A stretch of DNA of 64,000 nucleotides from Rhodovastum atsumiense (lineage in GTDB: Bacteria > Pseudomonadota > Alphaproteobacteria > Acetobacterales > Acetobacteraceae): the NCBI RefSeq assembly GCF_937425535.1, contig NZ_OW485601.1, forward strand, positions 1,886,501-1,950,500, written 5' to 3'. A program made the translations under genes and the position numbers. Below the pieces are notes generated by a model. The model did no database searches and was not told where the DNA came from. It saw only the letters and a program-made list of their open reading frames with translations. This document shows positions 37,147 to 49,665 of the stretch, in pieces. The number at the start of each line of letters is the position of its first letter. Position 1 is the stretch's first letter.

Positions 37147-38070
37147 ATGTCATTCGAATCTGACCTGCTGATCGACAGGCGGCGCCTCAAGCGCCGCCTG
37201 TTCTTTTGGCGGACCCTGGCAGTGCTGGCCGCCTTCGGCTGCGCCCTGCTGCTGCTTGGGCCGCGGCTCGATCGCGTCGGCGGCCCCCATCTCGCCCGGC
37301 TTTCAGTGACCGGCCTGATCACCGAAAACCGCAAGCTGACCGAGGCGGTGTCGGCCCTGGCGAAGGACGACTCCGTCCGCGGCCTGATCGTGTTCGTCGA
37401 CAGCCCCGGCGGCAGCGTCGCCGGCGGGGAAAGCCTGTATGGCGCGATCGGCCGGGTGGCCGAACAGAAGCCGGTGGTCGCCGTCATGGGCGGCACCGCG
37501 GCCTCGGCGGGCTACATGGTCTCGCTGCCGGCCGCCCGGATCTTCGCGCGCGAGGCGACGCTGACCGGCTCGATCGGCGTGCTGCTCGAAACCGGCGAGA
37601 TCTCCGGCCTGCTCTCGCGCGTTGGCATCACCGCCGATGTCATCACCTCGGGTCCGCTCAAGGGCGAACCGGCCTTCGTCCGGCCGCTCTCCCCGGCCGG
37701 GCGCGATGTGTTGAAGGGCTTGGTGATGGATATGTACGAACAGTTCGTTGCCATGGTCGCCACGCGCCGCCACATGGCCCCCGAAAAGGTGCGGGACGTC
37801 GCCGACGGCCGCGCCTATACCGGACGGCAGGCCCTGGCGCTCGGGCTGGTGGACGCGATCGGCGGCGAGCCGGAAGCACGCAGTTGGCTGGCCGAGGCGA
37901 AGGGCATTCCCGAGACTCTGCCGGTGCGCGACGTGCGGGTCGGCGGCCTGGCCGAGCGGGCGCTTGCGGACGGACTTTCAACCGTTCTGGGCGACACTCT
38001 GAAAAGCGTGCTCTCTCAAGGGCTTATGCTTGACGAAGTGCGTGCACTCTGGCAGCCTTCGCGCCTGTGA
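37147..38070 (+). CDS. sppA: Signal peptide peptidase SppA
   Basis: A 307-residue membrane-anchored serine peptidase of family S49, degrading cleaved signal peptides. An Arg-rich cytoplasmic start ([11 protein letters not shown]) precedes one transmembrane helix (about 22-38). The Ser/Lys dyad is S120 in [10 protein letters not shown] and K172 in SGPLKGEP. It is the short single-domain form. It starts 15 bases after rpsA, and codons 10-20 coincide with a perfect terminator hairpin, so transcription from rpsA into sppA may be partly blocked. Confidence 0.93.
   Translation: MSFESDLLIDRRRLKRRLFFWRTLAVLAAFGCALLLLGPRLDRVGGPHLARLSVTGLITENRKLTEAVSALAKDDSVRGLIVFVDSPGGSVAGGESLYGAIGRVAEQKPVVAVMGGTAASAGYMVSLPAARIFAREATLTGSIGVLLETGEISGLLSRVGITADVITSGPLKGEPAFVRPLSPAGRDVLKGLVMDMYEQFVAMVATRRHMAPEKVRDVADGRAYTGRQALALGLVDAIGGEPEARSWLAEAKGIPETLPVRDVRVGGLAERALADGLSTVLGDTLKSVLSQGLMLDEVRALWQPSRL
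37176..37207 (+). terminator. Intrinsic terminator inside the first codons of sppA
   Basis: A 10-base perfect stem CAGGCGGCGC/GCGCCGCCTG with loop CTCAA is followed by TTCTTTT. This is a textbook rho-independent shape, and it lies within sppA codons 10-20, 45 bases after the rpsA stop. It would end the rpsA transcript while also encoding the basic N-terminus of SppA. Confidence 0.6.
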
Positions 38071-38101
38071 AGAATTGAGGCCGAAAGGCGGGGCGGAGTC
38101 C

Positions 38102-38443
38102 ATGACCAAGTCGGAGCTGATCGCCGAGCTGTCGGCCGCCAACCCGCATCTGCGGGGGCAGGACGTCGAGCTGATCGTCGCCACCATTTTCAACGAAATC
38201 ACGGCGGCGCTGTCGCGCGGTGAGCGGGTTGAGCTGCGTGGCTTCGGGGCCTTCACGGTGAAGCGGCGGGAAGCGCGCACCGGCCGCAACCCCCGCACCG
38301 GCGAGGCAGTACCTGTCGATGAAAAGGCGGTGCCGTTTTTCAAGGCTGGCAAGGAGTTGCGCGAGCGGGTAAACCGCGGAAAGCGCGAGGGACGCGCTGC
38401 GTCTGATGCAAAGGGACGCACTGACCAAGGGGTGGCAGCCTGA
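38102..38443 (+). CDS. ihfB: Integration host factor subunit beta
   Basis: A 113-residue DNA-bending HU/IHF-fold protein. It opens [17 protein letters not shown], has the dimer core [14 protein letters not shown] and the minor-groove arm [15 protein letters not shown], and ends in a ~20-residue basic tail longer than that of E. coli IHF-beta. The position after rpsA-sppA is typical for ihfB. GGAG precedes the ATG by about 4 bases. Confidence 0.93.
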   Translation: MTKSELIAELSAANPHLRGQDVELIVATIFNEITAALSRGERVELRGFGAFTVKRREARTGRNPRTGEAVPVDEKAVPFFKAGKELRERVNRGKREGRAASDAKGRTDQGVAA

Positions 38444-38491
38444 TGAAATTTGGGTTAGTTTCCCTTGTGTTTATTTTTGGTGGGTCAAGCC

Positions 38492-38794
38492 ATGCTTCGC
38501 ATCCTGATCGCCTTCCCGTTCCTTCTGATACTGATCGTGTTCGCTCTGTCGAACCCGGGACCGGCCACCCTGAAGTTCTGGCCGACTGACTACACGCTGA
38601 CCGCGCCTCTTTCCTTCGCCATTCTCGTCGGCATGGGCGGCGCGTTCCTGCTCGGTGCCTTCTCGACCTGGCTGCCGGCCGTGTTCGCCCGTGGCCGCGC
38701 CCGTCGGGCCGAACGTACCGCGCAGCAGCTCCGGACCCAGGTGGCCGAGCTGAAGAAGGCCAAGGCCCCCACCACCGCGGTGGCCGCGCGCTGA
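38492..38794 (+). CDS. LapA-family protein (DUF1049)
   Basis: A 100-residue inner-membrane protein with two transmembrane helices (ILIAFPFLLILIVFALSN and PLSFAILVGMGGAFLLGAF) and a C-terminal coiled-coil-like tail (RAERTAQQLRTQVAELKKAK). E. coli LapA (YciS) acts in lipopolysaccharide control with LapB. The ATG at 38492 is chosen for the usual N-terminus; an in-frame GTG at 38465 is weaker. pyrF begins 1 base after its stop. Confidence 0.88.
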   Translation: MLRILIAFPFLLILIVFALSNPGPATLKFWPTDYTLTAPLSFAILVGMGGAFLLGAFSTWLPAVFARGRARRAERTAQQLRTQVAELKKAKAPTTAVAAR

Positions 38795-38795
38795 T

Positions 38796-39488
38796 ATGGC
38801 CGGCCTGATCGCGGCGCTCGACACGACTGACGTCGCGCAGGCCGGGGCCTGGGCAGGTCAGGTCGCACCCCATTGTGGCCTGGTGAAGCTCGGGTTGGAA
38901 TTCTATCTTGCGAACGGAGCACCGGGTGTGCGCGCGGTGGCGGCACGCCCGGTTTTCCTTGATCTCAAGGTGCACGACATCCCCCACACCGTCGCCGGCG
39001 CGGTGCGGGCGGTGTTGCCGTTGCGCCCCCGGATGCTGACCCTGCACGCCGCTGGCGGCCCCGCCATGGTGACGGCCGCGCGCCGCGCTGCCGAGCAGGC
39101 CGGGCCCGACCGCCCGATCCTGCTGGCCGTGACCGTGCTGACCAGCCTCGATGCCGAGACCCTGGCCGCGACCGGCATTTCCGGTGGCCCGCGCCAGCAG
39201 GCGCTGCGCCTGGCCAAGCTGGCCATGGAGGCCGGTGCCGACGGGCTGGTGTGCAGCGCGCATGAAGTCGCCGCCCTGCGCGCGGCGCTGGACCGCACCG
39301 CCATCCTGGTGGTGCCGGGCATCCGCCCCGCCGGCTTCCCGAGTGGCGACCAGGTCCGCACCATGACGCCCCGCCAGGCTGCCGAGGCCGGCGCCGACTG
39401 GCTGGTGGTCGGCCGCCCGATCACCTCTGCCCCGGATCCCGCCGCCGCCGCCGCCGAAATCGCCGCCGAGATCGCGTCGGTCCCTTGA
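38796..39488 (+). CDS. pyrF: Orotidine 5'-phosphate decarboxylase
   Basis: A 230-residue TIM-barrel enzyme that makes UMP. The catalytic Lys-Asp array lies in FLDLKVHDIPHTV, with the N-terminal ALDTTD and the C-terminal phosphate-gripper VVGRPIT. It ends overlapping the trpF start, so PyrF and TrpF are coupled. Confidence 0.97.
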   Translation: MAGLIAALDTTDVAQAGAWAGQVAPHCGLVKLGLEFYLANGAPGVRAVAARPVFLDLKVHDIPHTVAGAVRAVLPLRPRMLTLHAAGGPAMVTAARRAAEQAGPDRPILLAVTVLTSLDAETLAATGISGGPRQQALRLAKLAMEAGADGLVCSAHEVAALRAALDRTAILVVPGIRPAGFPSGDQVRTMTPRQAAEAGADWLVVGRPITSAPDPAAAAAEIAAEIASVP

Positions 39489-40114
39489 CCCCACCCGTGC
39501 GCGTGAAGATCTGCGGCATCAACGATGTCGCCGGCCGTGACGCGGCTCTTGCCGCCGGTGCCGACTGGCTGGGCTTCGTGTTCTTCCCCGCCTCGCCCCG
39601 CGCGGTGACGCCGACGCAGGCGGCCGCGCTTGCCGCTGGCGTGCCGGCCCGGGTGGGATTGTTCGTCAAACCCACCGACGACGACATCGCCACCACCCTC
39701 GCCGCCCTGCGCCTGGACGTCCTGCAGATCTATGCCGACGCCGAGCGGGCCACCGCGATCCGCGCAAGGTTTGGCTGCCCGGTGTGGCGCGCCGTCGGCG
39801 TCGCCGCCCCGTCCGACCTGCCGCGCAGCGCTGATGGCGTGGATGGATTCGTCATTGAAGCAAAGCCGCCACAGGACGCGTCCCGGCCGGGCGGCAACGC
39901 GACCACCTTCGACTGGAGCATCCTCGCCGGCTGGCAGGCGCCCCTGCCCTGGATGCTGGCCGGCGGCCTGACGCCGGAGAACGTGGCGGAGGCCATTCGC
40001 AACACCGGCGCACCGGCCGTCGATGTGTCGTCGGGCGTGGAACGGGCCAAGGGGGTCAAGGACCCCGAGCGCATCCGCGCCTTCGTGGCGTCAGCTCGCG
40101 CAGGAAGAAAGTAA
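39485..40114 (+). CDS. trpF: Phosphoribosylanthranilate isomerase
   Basis: A 209-residue TIM-barrel enzyme of tryptophan synthesis. The general base Cys is in VKICGIND, the general acid Asp in FDWSIL after the TTFDW segment, and the phosphate site in AGGLTPENV. A TTG start at 39485 overlaps the pyrF TGA; no better upstream start exists. The usual trpB and trpA neighbours do not follow; a palindrome cluster and an EamA gene do. Confidence 0.96.
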   Translation: MTPPVRVKICGINDVAGRDAALAAGADWLGFVFFPASPRAVTPTQAAALAAGVPARVGLFVKPTDDDIATTLAALRLDVLQIYADAERATAIRARFGCPVWRAVGVAAPSDLPRSADGVDGFVIEAKPPQDASRPGGNATTFDWSILAGWQAPLPWMLAGGLTPENVAEAIRNTGAPAVDVSSGVERAKGVKDPERIRAFVASARAGRK

Positions 40115-40117
40115 AGG

Positions 40118-40257
40118 CCAGGGCTCTGCCCTGGACCTGCCAAGGGCCACAAGGCCCTTGGATTCCATTCGCGCTGCGCGGCACAGAGTGGGTTCCAAGG
40201 GCGAAGCCCTTGGTCGGTCCAGGGCGAAGCCCTGGTGGGGGCGGGGCAACGCCCCGC
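40118..40257. repeat. Cluster of five short palindromes (dispersed repeat family, copy 1)
   Basis: Five GC-rich hairpins stand in a row after trpF: 40118-40134, 40140-40161, 40195-40213, 40219-40235 and 40241-40257. Stems are CCAGGGC, CCAAGGGCC, CCAAGGGC, CCAGGGC and GCGGGGC with 3-4 base loops. The 20 bases at 40165-40184 recur exactly, inverted, at 59407-59426. Related hairpins occur at 57615-57685. The cluster may also end the trpF transcript. Confidence 0.8.
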
Positions 40258-40353
40258 GCAATCGGCGAGCTGGGCAGCCCTGTCCCCGCGTCTGGCGACA
40301 GCGTCCCTCTCCGCTGCCTATGATCGCGCCGGAAACGCATCTTTCGCACCGCC

Positions 40354-41268
40354 GTGGCCTCATTCCCTGCGCTTTCGCCGCTGGCGCGGCAGCGCCTGCT
40401 GTTCGCGATTCTCTGCTTCGTCTGGGGCACGACCTGGCTTGCCATGAAGCTGGGCATCTCGGTGGTGCCGCCGGCCTTCTTCTCGGGCGTGCGCTGGACG
40501 GTGGCAGGGGTGGTGCTGCTGGCCTGGCGTCATTTTCATGGCGAGCCGGTCCTGCTGACACCGCGACTGCTGCCGCGCGTGCTGCTGCTCGCCTTCCTGA
40601 TGATCAGCCTCACTTCCACCATCCAGCTCTATGGCGTGCGCGAGATGAGCAGCGGACTGGCCTCCGTGATCAGCGCGGCGCTCACCCCACTCGGATTGCT
40701 GGGCTTCGCGGTGGCGCTGCGGCAGGAACGGCCGGGCTGGCATCAGGCCGCCGCCATCGCCACCGGCATTCTCGGCATCCTGCTGCTGTTCGGGCCGGGC
40801 GCGATCACCGGCAGGCTGGACACGGCGGAAGTGCTGGGGGCCGTGGCCGTCGCCTTCAGCACCTTGCTCTATTGCGTCGGCTCGGTGCTGGCGCGCCCGG
40901 TCATGCGCGCGCTGCCGCCGGTGCAGCTTGCCGGACTGACCAACCTGCTGGGCGGGCTGGCGCTGCTGGTGCTGTCACTGCCCTTCGAGCCGGGCGCCTG
41001 GGAAGCCGCCGGCTTCGCCTGGGGGTGGGCCGCCTGGCTCGGCTGGCTATGGCTGGTGCTGCCGGGCTCACTCGGGGCGAGCGTCATCTACTTCCTGCTC
41101 GTGCGCGACTGGGGAGCCAGCCGTGCCGGCACCTATGCCTTTATCTCACCGGTGATCGCGGTGGTGCTGGGCGTGGTGCTGCTGGGGGAGAAGATCGACG
41201 CCCTGCAGGCCGTGGGAATGGGGTTGATGTTGTGCGGCGCCGGAATGGCGCTGCGGCGGACGGCGTAG
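40354..41268 (+). CDS. EamA/DMT-superfamily transporter
   Basis: A 304-residue membrane protein with ten predicted helices in two EamA halves. Signatures are FAILCFVWGTTWLAMKLGI at the start of half 1 and the paired GEKIDALQAVGMGLMLCGA near the end of half 2. DMT proteins export small metabolites or amino-acid analogues; the substrate is unknown. It begins at GTG (40354). It is convergent with the protease gene and only 5 bases separate the stops. Confidence 0.88.
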   Translation: MASFPALSPLARQRLLFAILCFVWGTTWLAMKLGISVVPPAFFSGVRWTVAGVVLLAWRHFHGEPVLLTPRLLPRVLLLAFLMISLTSTIQLYGVREMSSGLASVISAALTPLGLLGFAVALRQERPGWHQAAAIATGILGILLLFGPGAITGRLDTAEVLGAVAVAFSTLLYCVGSVLARPVMRALPPVQLAGLTNLLGGLALLVLSLPFEPGAWEAAGFAWGWAAWLGWLWLVLPGSLGASVIYFLLVRDWGASRAGTYAFISPVIAVVLGVVLLGEKIDALQAVGMGLMLCGAGMALRRTA

Positions 41269-41273
41269 CCGGA

Positions 41274-42092
41274 TCAGCGGAAGCACTGCAGGAACACGGT
41301 GGCGGGATGGGCGATTTCACCCACTTCCGCCGCGCGGCGGTCCGGGCCGGTGCTGGCCTCGAGGATCGGCTGCACGCCATGGCCCTGCAGGAATGCCTGC
41401 GCCTCGGTGCCCTTGATGGCGAAGTTGACGTTCTGCGGGATGTCGCCGCCAGTCATCTTGGCGATGCGCGCGGCGTTCAGCTTGGAAACCACCACCCCGA
41501 CCACGTGCCCCTGGGCGTCGAGCAACGGTCCGCCGGAATTGCCCGGCTGCACCGGTGCGCTGATCTGGAAATGGATCGGGTTGTCACGCAGCCCCGACAG
41601 GGCACTGATGTCGCCGCTGGTCAGCGTCGGACCGGAGGACAACAGGCCGGACAAGGGGAAGCCGTAGGTCACCACCATCTCCCCGCGCAGCACCGGCGGG
41701 GTGTTGCGGAAGGCGAGCGCCGGCCCGAAGCCGGGCGAGACCGTCAGCAAAGCGAGATCGCGCTGCTCGTCCTGGGCATCGATGCGCGCGGGGACGCGTT
41801 CGCCGCGGATATTGCGCGCGGTCATGCGCCGACAGCCCGCCACCACATGCGCATTGGTCAGTACCCGACCGTCCGCCACCAGGAAGCCGCTGCCGCTGGC
41901 GGCGGGCCGTTCCCCGGCGGTGGGCGGCGGCTCGCGCAGCGGCGGACGGCCGGCTTCCGGCGCGCCGAGCGGCGGTGGCTTGCCGGATGGCACGTCCGGC
42001 GCCCCCAGCGGCGGCGGCTTCTGGGCCCCGGCCGGGGTGGCGACGACGAGCGCCGCCACGAGACCGGCGGCGAGAACGGCACATCGATTCAT
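41274..42092 (-). CDS. Exported trypsin-like serine protease (S1C-type, no PDZ)
   Basis: A 272-residue exported protease. A signal peptide ends at AGA near residue 23, then a Pro-rich linker contains KPPPLGAP twice. The triad is complete: H82 in LTNAHVV, D112 in QRDLALL and S186 in PGNSGGPLL. The fold resembles HtrA/DegP proteases, but there is no PDZ domain, and the C-terminus ends about 85 residues after the nucleophile. A periplasmic quality-control role is possible; the substrate is unknown. Confidence 0.85.
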   Translation of the reverse strand: MNRCAVLAAGLVAALVVATPAGAQKPPPLGAPDVPSGKPPPLGAPEAGRPPLREPPPTAGERPAASGSGFLVADGRVLTNAHVVAGCRRMTARNIRGERVPARIDAQDEQRDLALLTVSPGFGPALAFRNTPPVLRGEMVVTYGFPLSGLLSSGPTLTSGDISALSGLRDNPIHFQISAPVQPGNSGGPLLDAQGHVVGVVVSKLNAARIAKMTGGDIPQNVNFAIKGTEAQAFLQGHGVQPILEASTGPDRRAAEVGEIAHPATVFLQCFR

Positions 42093-42194
42093 GACGGTAG
42101 CATGTGACCGGCAGCGGGCGGGGCGTCAACCGCGTTCGGGTTGCCAGCGCCGGGGTTGCCCGCGCAGGATGCGTGCGCCGGTTTGGGGGAAAGC

Positions 42195-43106
42195 ATGCGC
42201 GGGCTGTTCGTCGACGCCACCGAGGAACTGGAAGCCGTGTTCCGCCGCGTGGTGCGGCCCGACGACCCGCCGGTCGACGTGCAGGTCACCCCGCATGTCG
42301 CGCCGTCCGATCTGCCGCGCCTGCTGGCGGGCTACCAGGTAGTGCTGGTGGACCGCAGCTTCATGCCGACCGACGCCGTGCGCGGCTGCACCGACCTGCG
42401 CCACATCGTCTTCCTGGGCACCGGTGCGTCCAGTTACATGAACCCGGCGGAACTGGCCGCCCTCGGCGTCACCGTCCACACCATCCGCGGCTATGGCGAC
42501 ACCGCGGTGGCCGAGCACGCGATCGCCCTGATGTGGGCGGCCGCGCGCGACCTCGCGGCGATGGACCGCGCCATCCGCGTCCATGACTGGCCGCGCACGG
42601 AAGGCGTGCAACTGACCGGCAAGACCATCGGCCTGCTCGGCTTCGGCGGCATCGCCGCCGAGGTCGCCCGCCTCGCCGGCGGCATGGGCATGCGGGTGCT
42701 GGCCTGGAACCGCTCGCCGAAGACCGCGCCGGGGGTACGCTTCGTCGATCTCGACACGCTGCTGGGCGAAAGCCACGTGCTCAGCCTGCATTTGCTGCTG
42801 ACCGAGGCGACCCGCGGCATGCTCTCGGCGGAGCGGATCGCCCGCATGCGGCCGGGGGCGATCCTGGTCAACACCGCACGCGGGGCGCTGGTGGACGAGG
42901 CGGCGATGCTGGCGGCGCTGCGCTCCGGGCAGTTGCGCCATGCCGCGCTCGATGTGTTCGAGCAGGAGCCGCTGCCGCACGGGCACGCGCTGGCGACGCT
43001 GCCGAACGTGACGCTGTCGGCGCACAGCGCCTTCCGCACCCCGGAAGCCAGCGAAACGCTGGTGCGCCGCGCACTGGACATCGCCAAACGCCTGGCAACC
43101 GAATAA
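42195..43106 (+). CDS. D-2-hydroxyacid dehydrogenase
   Basis: A 303-residue NAD-dependent dehydrogenase of the D-isomer-specific 2-hydroxyacid family. It has the Rossmann motif GLLGFGGIAAEVARLAG, the catalytic Arg in NTARGALVDEAAML, a Glu in VFEQEPLP and the catalytic His in SAHSAFRTPEA. The ATG at 42195 has GGGGGA 5 bases upstream. The specific substrate (phosphoglycerate, glyoxylate or other) cannot be settled; the protein is short, with no ACT domain, which argues against full-length SerA. Confidence 0.9.
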   Translation: MRGLFVDATEELEAVFRRVVRPDDPPVDVQVTPHVAPSDLPRLLAGYQVVLVDRSFMPTDAVRGCTDLRHIVFLGTGASSYMNPAELAALGVTVHTIRGYGDTAVAEHAIALMWAAARDLAAMDRAIRVHDWPRTEGVQLTGKTIGLLGFGGIAAEVARLAGGMGMRVLAWNRSPKTAPGVRFVDLDTLLGESHVLSLHLLLTEATRGMLSAERIARMRPGAILVNTARGALVDEAAMLAALRSGQLRHAALDVFEQEPLPHGHALATLPNVTLSAHSAFRTPEASETLVRRALDIAKRLATE

Positions 43107-43122
43107 AAAGGACGCCACCGTC

Positions 43123-43203
43123 GCCCGCCTGGCGGAATGGTAGACGCAGCGGACTTAAAATCCGCAGCCTTCTGGCGTGGGGGTTCGAGTCCCCCGGCGG
43201 GCA
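43123..43203 (+). tRNA. tRNA-Leu(TAA)
   Basis: A class II tRNA with a long variable arm (around GCCTTCTGGC). The acceptor GCCCGCC pairs with GGCGGGC, the anticodon loop CTTAAAA gives TAA, and the T-arm is GGGGGTTCGAGTCCCCC. The discriminator is A. CCA is not encoded (TAA follows), unlike in the tRNA-Ala of this window. Confidence 0.96.
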
Positions 43204-43223
43204 TAACGGCGGCCGGCACGGTC

Positions 43224-44213
43224 CTATCCGGCGTACCCGTTCGGGTGAAGCTCCCGCCAGCGCAGCGCGGTCGCGACGATGTCATCGAGTTTGGTGAAGC
43301 GTGGCTGCCAGCCGGTCTCCGTGGCGATGCGGGCGGAGGAAGCCACCAGCACCGGCGGATCACCGGCACGTCGGCCGACCACGCGGAACGGCACCGGACG
43401 GCCGCCCACCCGCTCCACCGCGCGGATCACCTCCATGACACTGTGCCCATGGCCGGTGCCGAGATTGTAGGACACGCTGCCCTGGTCCAGCCGGGCCAGC
43501 GCCCGCAGATGGGCCTCCGCCAGGTCGGCGACATGCACGTAATCGCGGATGCAGGTTCCGTCCGGGGTGTCGAAATCGTTGCCGAAGACGTCGAGCGTGT
43601 CGCGCCGCCCCAGCGCGGCATCGATCACCAGCGGGATCAGATGCGTCTCGGGCCGGTGGTCCTCGCCGAGCCGCCCCGCCGGATCGGCGCCGGCGGCGTT
43701 GAAGTAGCGCAGACAGGCGCTGCGCAGGCCATGCACCTGCCCGGCCCAGGCCAGCATGCGCTCGATCATCCACTTGCTCTCGCCATAGGCCGAGGCCGGC
43801 TCGACCGGCGTCGATTCGTCGAGCGGACCGTCCGCGGGCCGGCCGAACAGCGCCGCGGTGGAGGACAGCACGAAGCGCTGGACACCATGGCGGATGCAGG
43901 CGTCGATCAGCCGGGCCCCGTTGCCGGCGTTCTCGATGAAATAGCGCATCGGATCGCGCATGCTCTCGCCCACCAGCGAACGCGCGGCGAAATGAAACAC
44001 GCCATCCCACGGACCGTCCGCGAGCACCGCGTCCAGCACCGCCGCATCACTAAGATCGCCTTCGATCAACCGCGCGCCCGGCAACACCGCCGCGCGATGT
44101 CCGAGCACCAGGCTGTCCAGCACCACGCATTCCGCCCCGCGGTCCAGCAGCGCCGCGACCAGATGGCTGCCGACGAAGCCCGCGCCGCCGGTCACAAGGA
44201 AACGTTGTGCCAT
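43224..44213 (-). CDS. galE: UDP-glucose 4-epimerase
   Basis: A 329-residue extended SDR. It has the NAD motif VTGGAGFVGSHL near residue 8, HFAARSLVGES, the Ser/Tyr/Lys catalytic set in SSTAALFG and SAYGESKWMIE, and the substrate motif LRYFNAAGADP. It interconverts UDP-glucose and UDP-galactose for polysaccharide or LPS synthesis. The start at 44213 (MAQRFLVTGG) is chosen by the NAD motif; a GTG at 44237 is in frame. No gal or polysaccharide genes are adjacent. Confidence 0.94.
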   Translation of the reverse strand: MAQRFLVTGGAGFVGSHLVAALLDRGAECVVLDSLVLGHRAAVLPGARLIEGDLSDAAVLDAVLADGPWDGVFHFAARSLVGESMRDPMRYFIENAGNGARLIDACIRHGVQRFVLSSTAALFGRPADGPLDESTPVEPASAYGESKWMIERMLAWAGQVHGLRSACLRYFNAAGADPAGRLGEDHRPETHLIPLVIDAALGRRDTLDVFGNDFDTPDGTCIRDYVHVADLAEAHLRALARLDQGSVSYNLGTGHGHSVMEVIRAVERVGGRPVPFRVVGRRAGDPPVLVASSARIATETGWQPRFTKLDDIVATALRWRELHPNGYAG

Positions 44214-44287
44214 GTTCGAATCGTTCGTCCTATCCACGAATGCCGGATCATCTGGTTAAAGCAAGCGGACAATGCCCGCCAATGACG

Positions 44288-45133
44288 TCATGCGGCCGAT
44301 GATTGTTTGCGGCGTTGCGCCGCACGCGCGACCAATTGGCGACGGCGATGCCGGACCAGGGCCCAGGCCACCCGGGCGGAGGCGCCCGACAAGCGCCCGC
44401 GCGGCGGCAGCCCGACCGCCTTGAGGACCATCCCCACGCCCCGCTCGACATGGTGGAAACGGTAGAACGTCATGGCGCCGCTCATGTAGGCGGCGACGGA
44501 GCGGTTCCGGTCATAGGGCAGGTCCGCCGGCTCGTTAGCACAATGATAGGCATAGGCGAGTTCATCGTCCTCGCTCTCGCCGATCCGGCCGGCGGCGATG
44601 CGCAGCCGGTGCGGCAGGGAGATGCGCTCCCGCGTGAGCCAGCGCCGCATGTGGTCATAGAACAACTTGAAATGGCGGTACTCGTCGGCGGCGATCAGCC
44701 GGCAGACCTCCCGCAGCACCGGCTCGGCCGCCGCCTCGGCCAGCGCGGTGTAGTAGCTGGAGGTCCCGGTCTCCACCATGCAGCGTGCGATCAGTTCGCC
44801 GGTGCGCGAGCCCCGCACCGAGCCATCGGCGTCGAGCGGAATGCGATAGCCGGCGCGGAACCGCGCGAAGGCTGCCTGGTAGTCCCAGCCGGGATCGGCC
44901 AGCATCGCCCAGCGCCCGAGCGCGTCGCCGTGCTGCACTTCCTCGAGGCTCCAGGTGGCGACGGCGGCCCGGAAATCTGGATCATCGGGAAAGACGTTGT
45001 TCAGATAGATCCCGTAATCAGTGCCGTTGCGCTCCACCATCGCGGCCGCCTTGACCAGCGGCACGATCCCGGGATCCACCAGGCTGCGATCGAACCGATC
45101 CCAGGGCACATCCTCGATGCGCCAGTGTTTCAT
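44288..45133 (-). CDS. Ferritin-like diiron protein, unknown function
   Basis: A 281-residue mostly helical protein with a full set of diiron ligands in the ferritin-like order: E34, E65-x2-H68 (SLEEVQHGD), E121 (MVETGTSSYY) and E151-x2-H154 (DEYRHFKLFYDH). This pattern resembles acyl-ACP desaturase and related oxidase folds more than storage ferritin. The C-terminal 40 residues are basic. It could be an oxygenase or desaturase; the substrate is unknown. The start at 45133 (MKHWRIEDVP) is the conserved-looking one. Confidence 0.75.
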   Translation of the reverse strand: MKHWRIEDVPWDRFDRSLVDPGIVPLVKAAAMVERNGTDYGIYLNNVFPDDPDFRAAVATWSLEEVQHGDALGRWAMLADPGWDYQAAFARFRAGYRIPLDADGSVRGSRTGELIARCMVETGTSSYYTALAEAAAEPVLREVCRLIAADEYRHFKLFYDHMRRWLTRERISLPHRLRIAAGRIGESEDDELAYAYHCANEPADLPYDRNRSVAAYMSGAMTFYRFHHVERGVGMVLKAVGLPPRGRLSGASARVAWALVRHRRRQLVARAAQRRKQSSAA

Positions 45134-45270
45134 TGCGGTCGTCCGCCTCCATGCCAGCCCCGGGCGCCTGCCGCGCCCCGGCCTTAACGGGTGACGCGAG
45201 GCACCCGTTGCCATGGCATGTGAGTCGTTCCAAGGCCCAGCTCAAGCCCGGAAGATGATGTTCGTGAACG

Positions 45271-45303
45271 AAAAACGGCGCCGGGGGCAGCCCCCGGCGC
45301 CGT
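45271..45303 (-). terminator. Rho-independent terminator of the atp operon
   Basis: On the minus strand, ACGGCGCCGGGGG and its complement form a 13-base stem with a 3-base loop, followed by TTTTT. It stands 24 bases after the atpC stop. This and the sppA hairpin are the only T-tailed ones in the window. Confidence 0.92.
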
Positions 45304-45326
45304 CACTCCGTCGGTTTCGTTCCGGC

Positions 45327-45734
45327 TCAGGCCGCCTGCGCGGCCTGCAGCATGGCGCTGGCGGACTGGATGCGGGCCATGGCGGCATCCAGCGCCGGCA
45401 CGTCCAGCTTGTTCGCCCCGTCATACTCGGCCTGGGCGGCGGCAAGACGCCGCTCGGCCTCGCTGCGGGATAGCTCGGTCACCGGGGTCGCCTCGGTGGC
45501 CAGCACGGTCACGCGCTCGGGCGTGATCTCGGCGAAGCCACCGGCCACGAACAACCGGTCGGTGACCTTCGCCCCTTCGTAAAGGCGGATCGTGCCGCCG
45601 CGCAGCAGCACGATCATGGGCGCGTGGTTCGGCAGCACGCCGAGCTCGCCTTCGGCGGCCGGGATCACCACCATGTCCACGGGCCGGGAGAGCAGCAGCT
45701 TCTCCGGGCTCACGATCTCCAGGTCGACAGGCAT
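45327..45734 (-). CDS. atpC: ATP synthase F1 subunit epsilon
   Basis: A 135-residue subunit of the rotor stalk and inhibitor of ATP hydrolysis. The N-terminal beta-sandwich is intact (LEIVSPEKLL, VVIPAAEGELGVLPNHAP) with the C-terminal helical hairpin rich in Ala. It is the last gene of atpHAGDC and is followed by the terminator. The absence of F0 genes here fits the alphaproteobacterial split of the two operons. Confidence 0.96.
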   Translation of the reverse strand: MPVDLEIVSPEKLLLSRPVDMVVIPAAEGELGVLPNHAPMIVLLRGGTIRLYEGAKVTDRLFVAGGFAEITPERVTVLATEATPVTELSRSEAERRLAAAQAEYDGANKLDVPALDAAMARIQSASAMLQAAQAA

Positions 45735-45759
45735 GGTCCGCTCCTTGCCGAGGCCCGGA

Positions 45760-48106
<2,347 letters not shown>

Positions 48107-48131
48107 GGGTGCTGGTTCCCTGCCGGCGCGA

Positions 48132-49664
<1,533 letters not shown>

Positions 49665-49665
49665 A

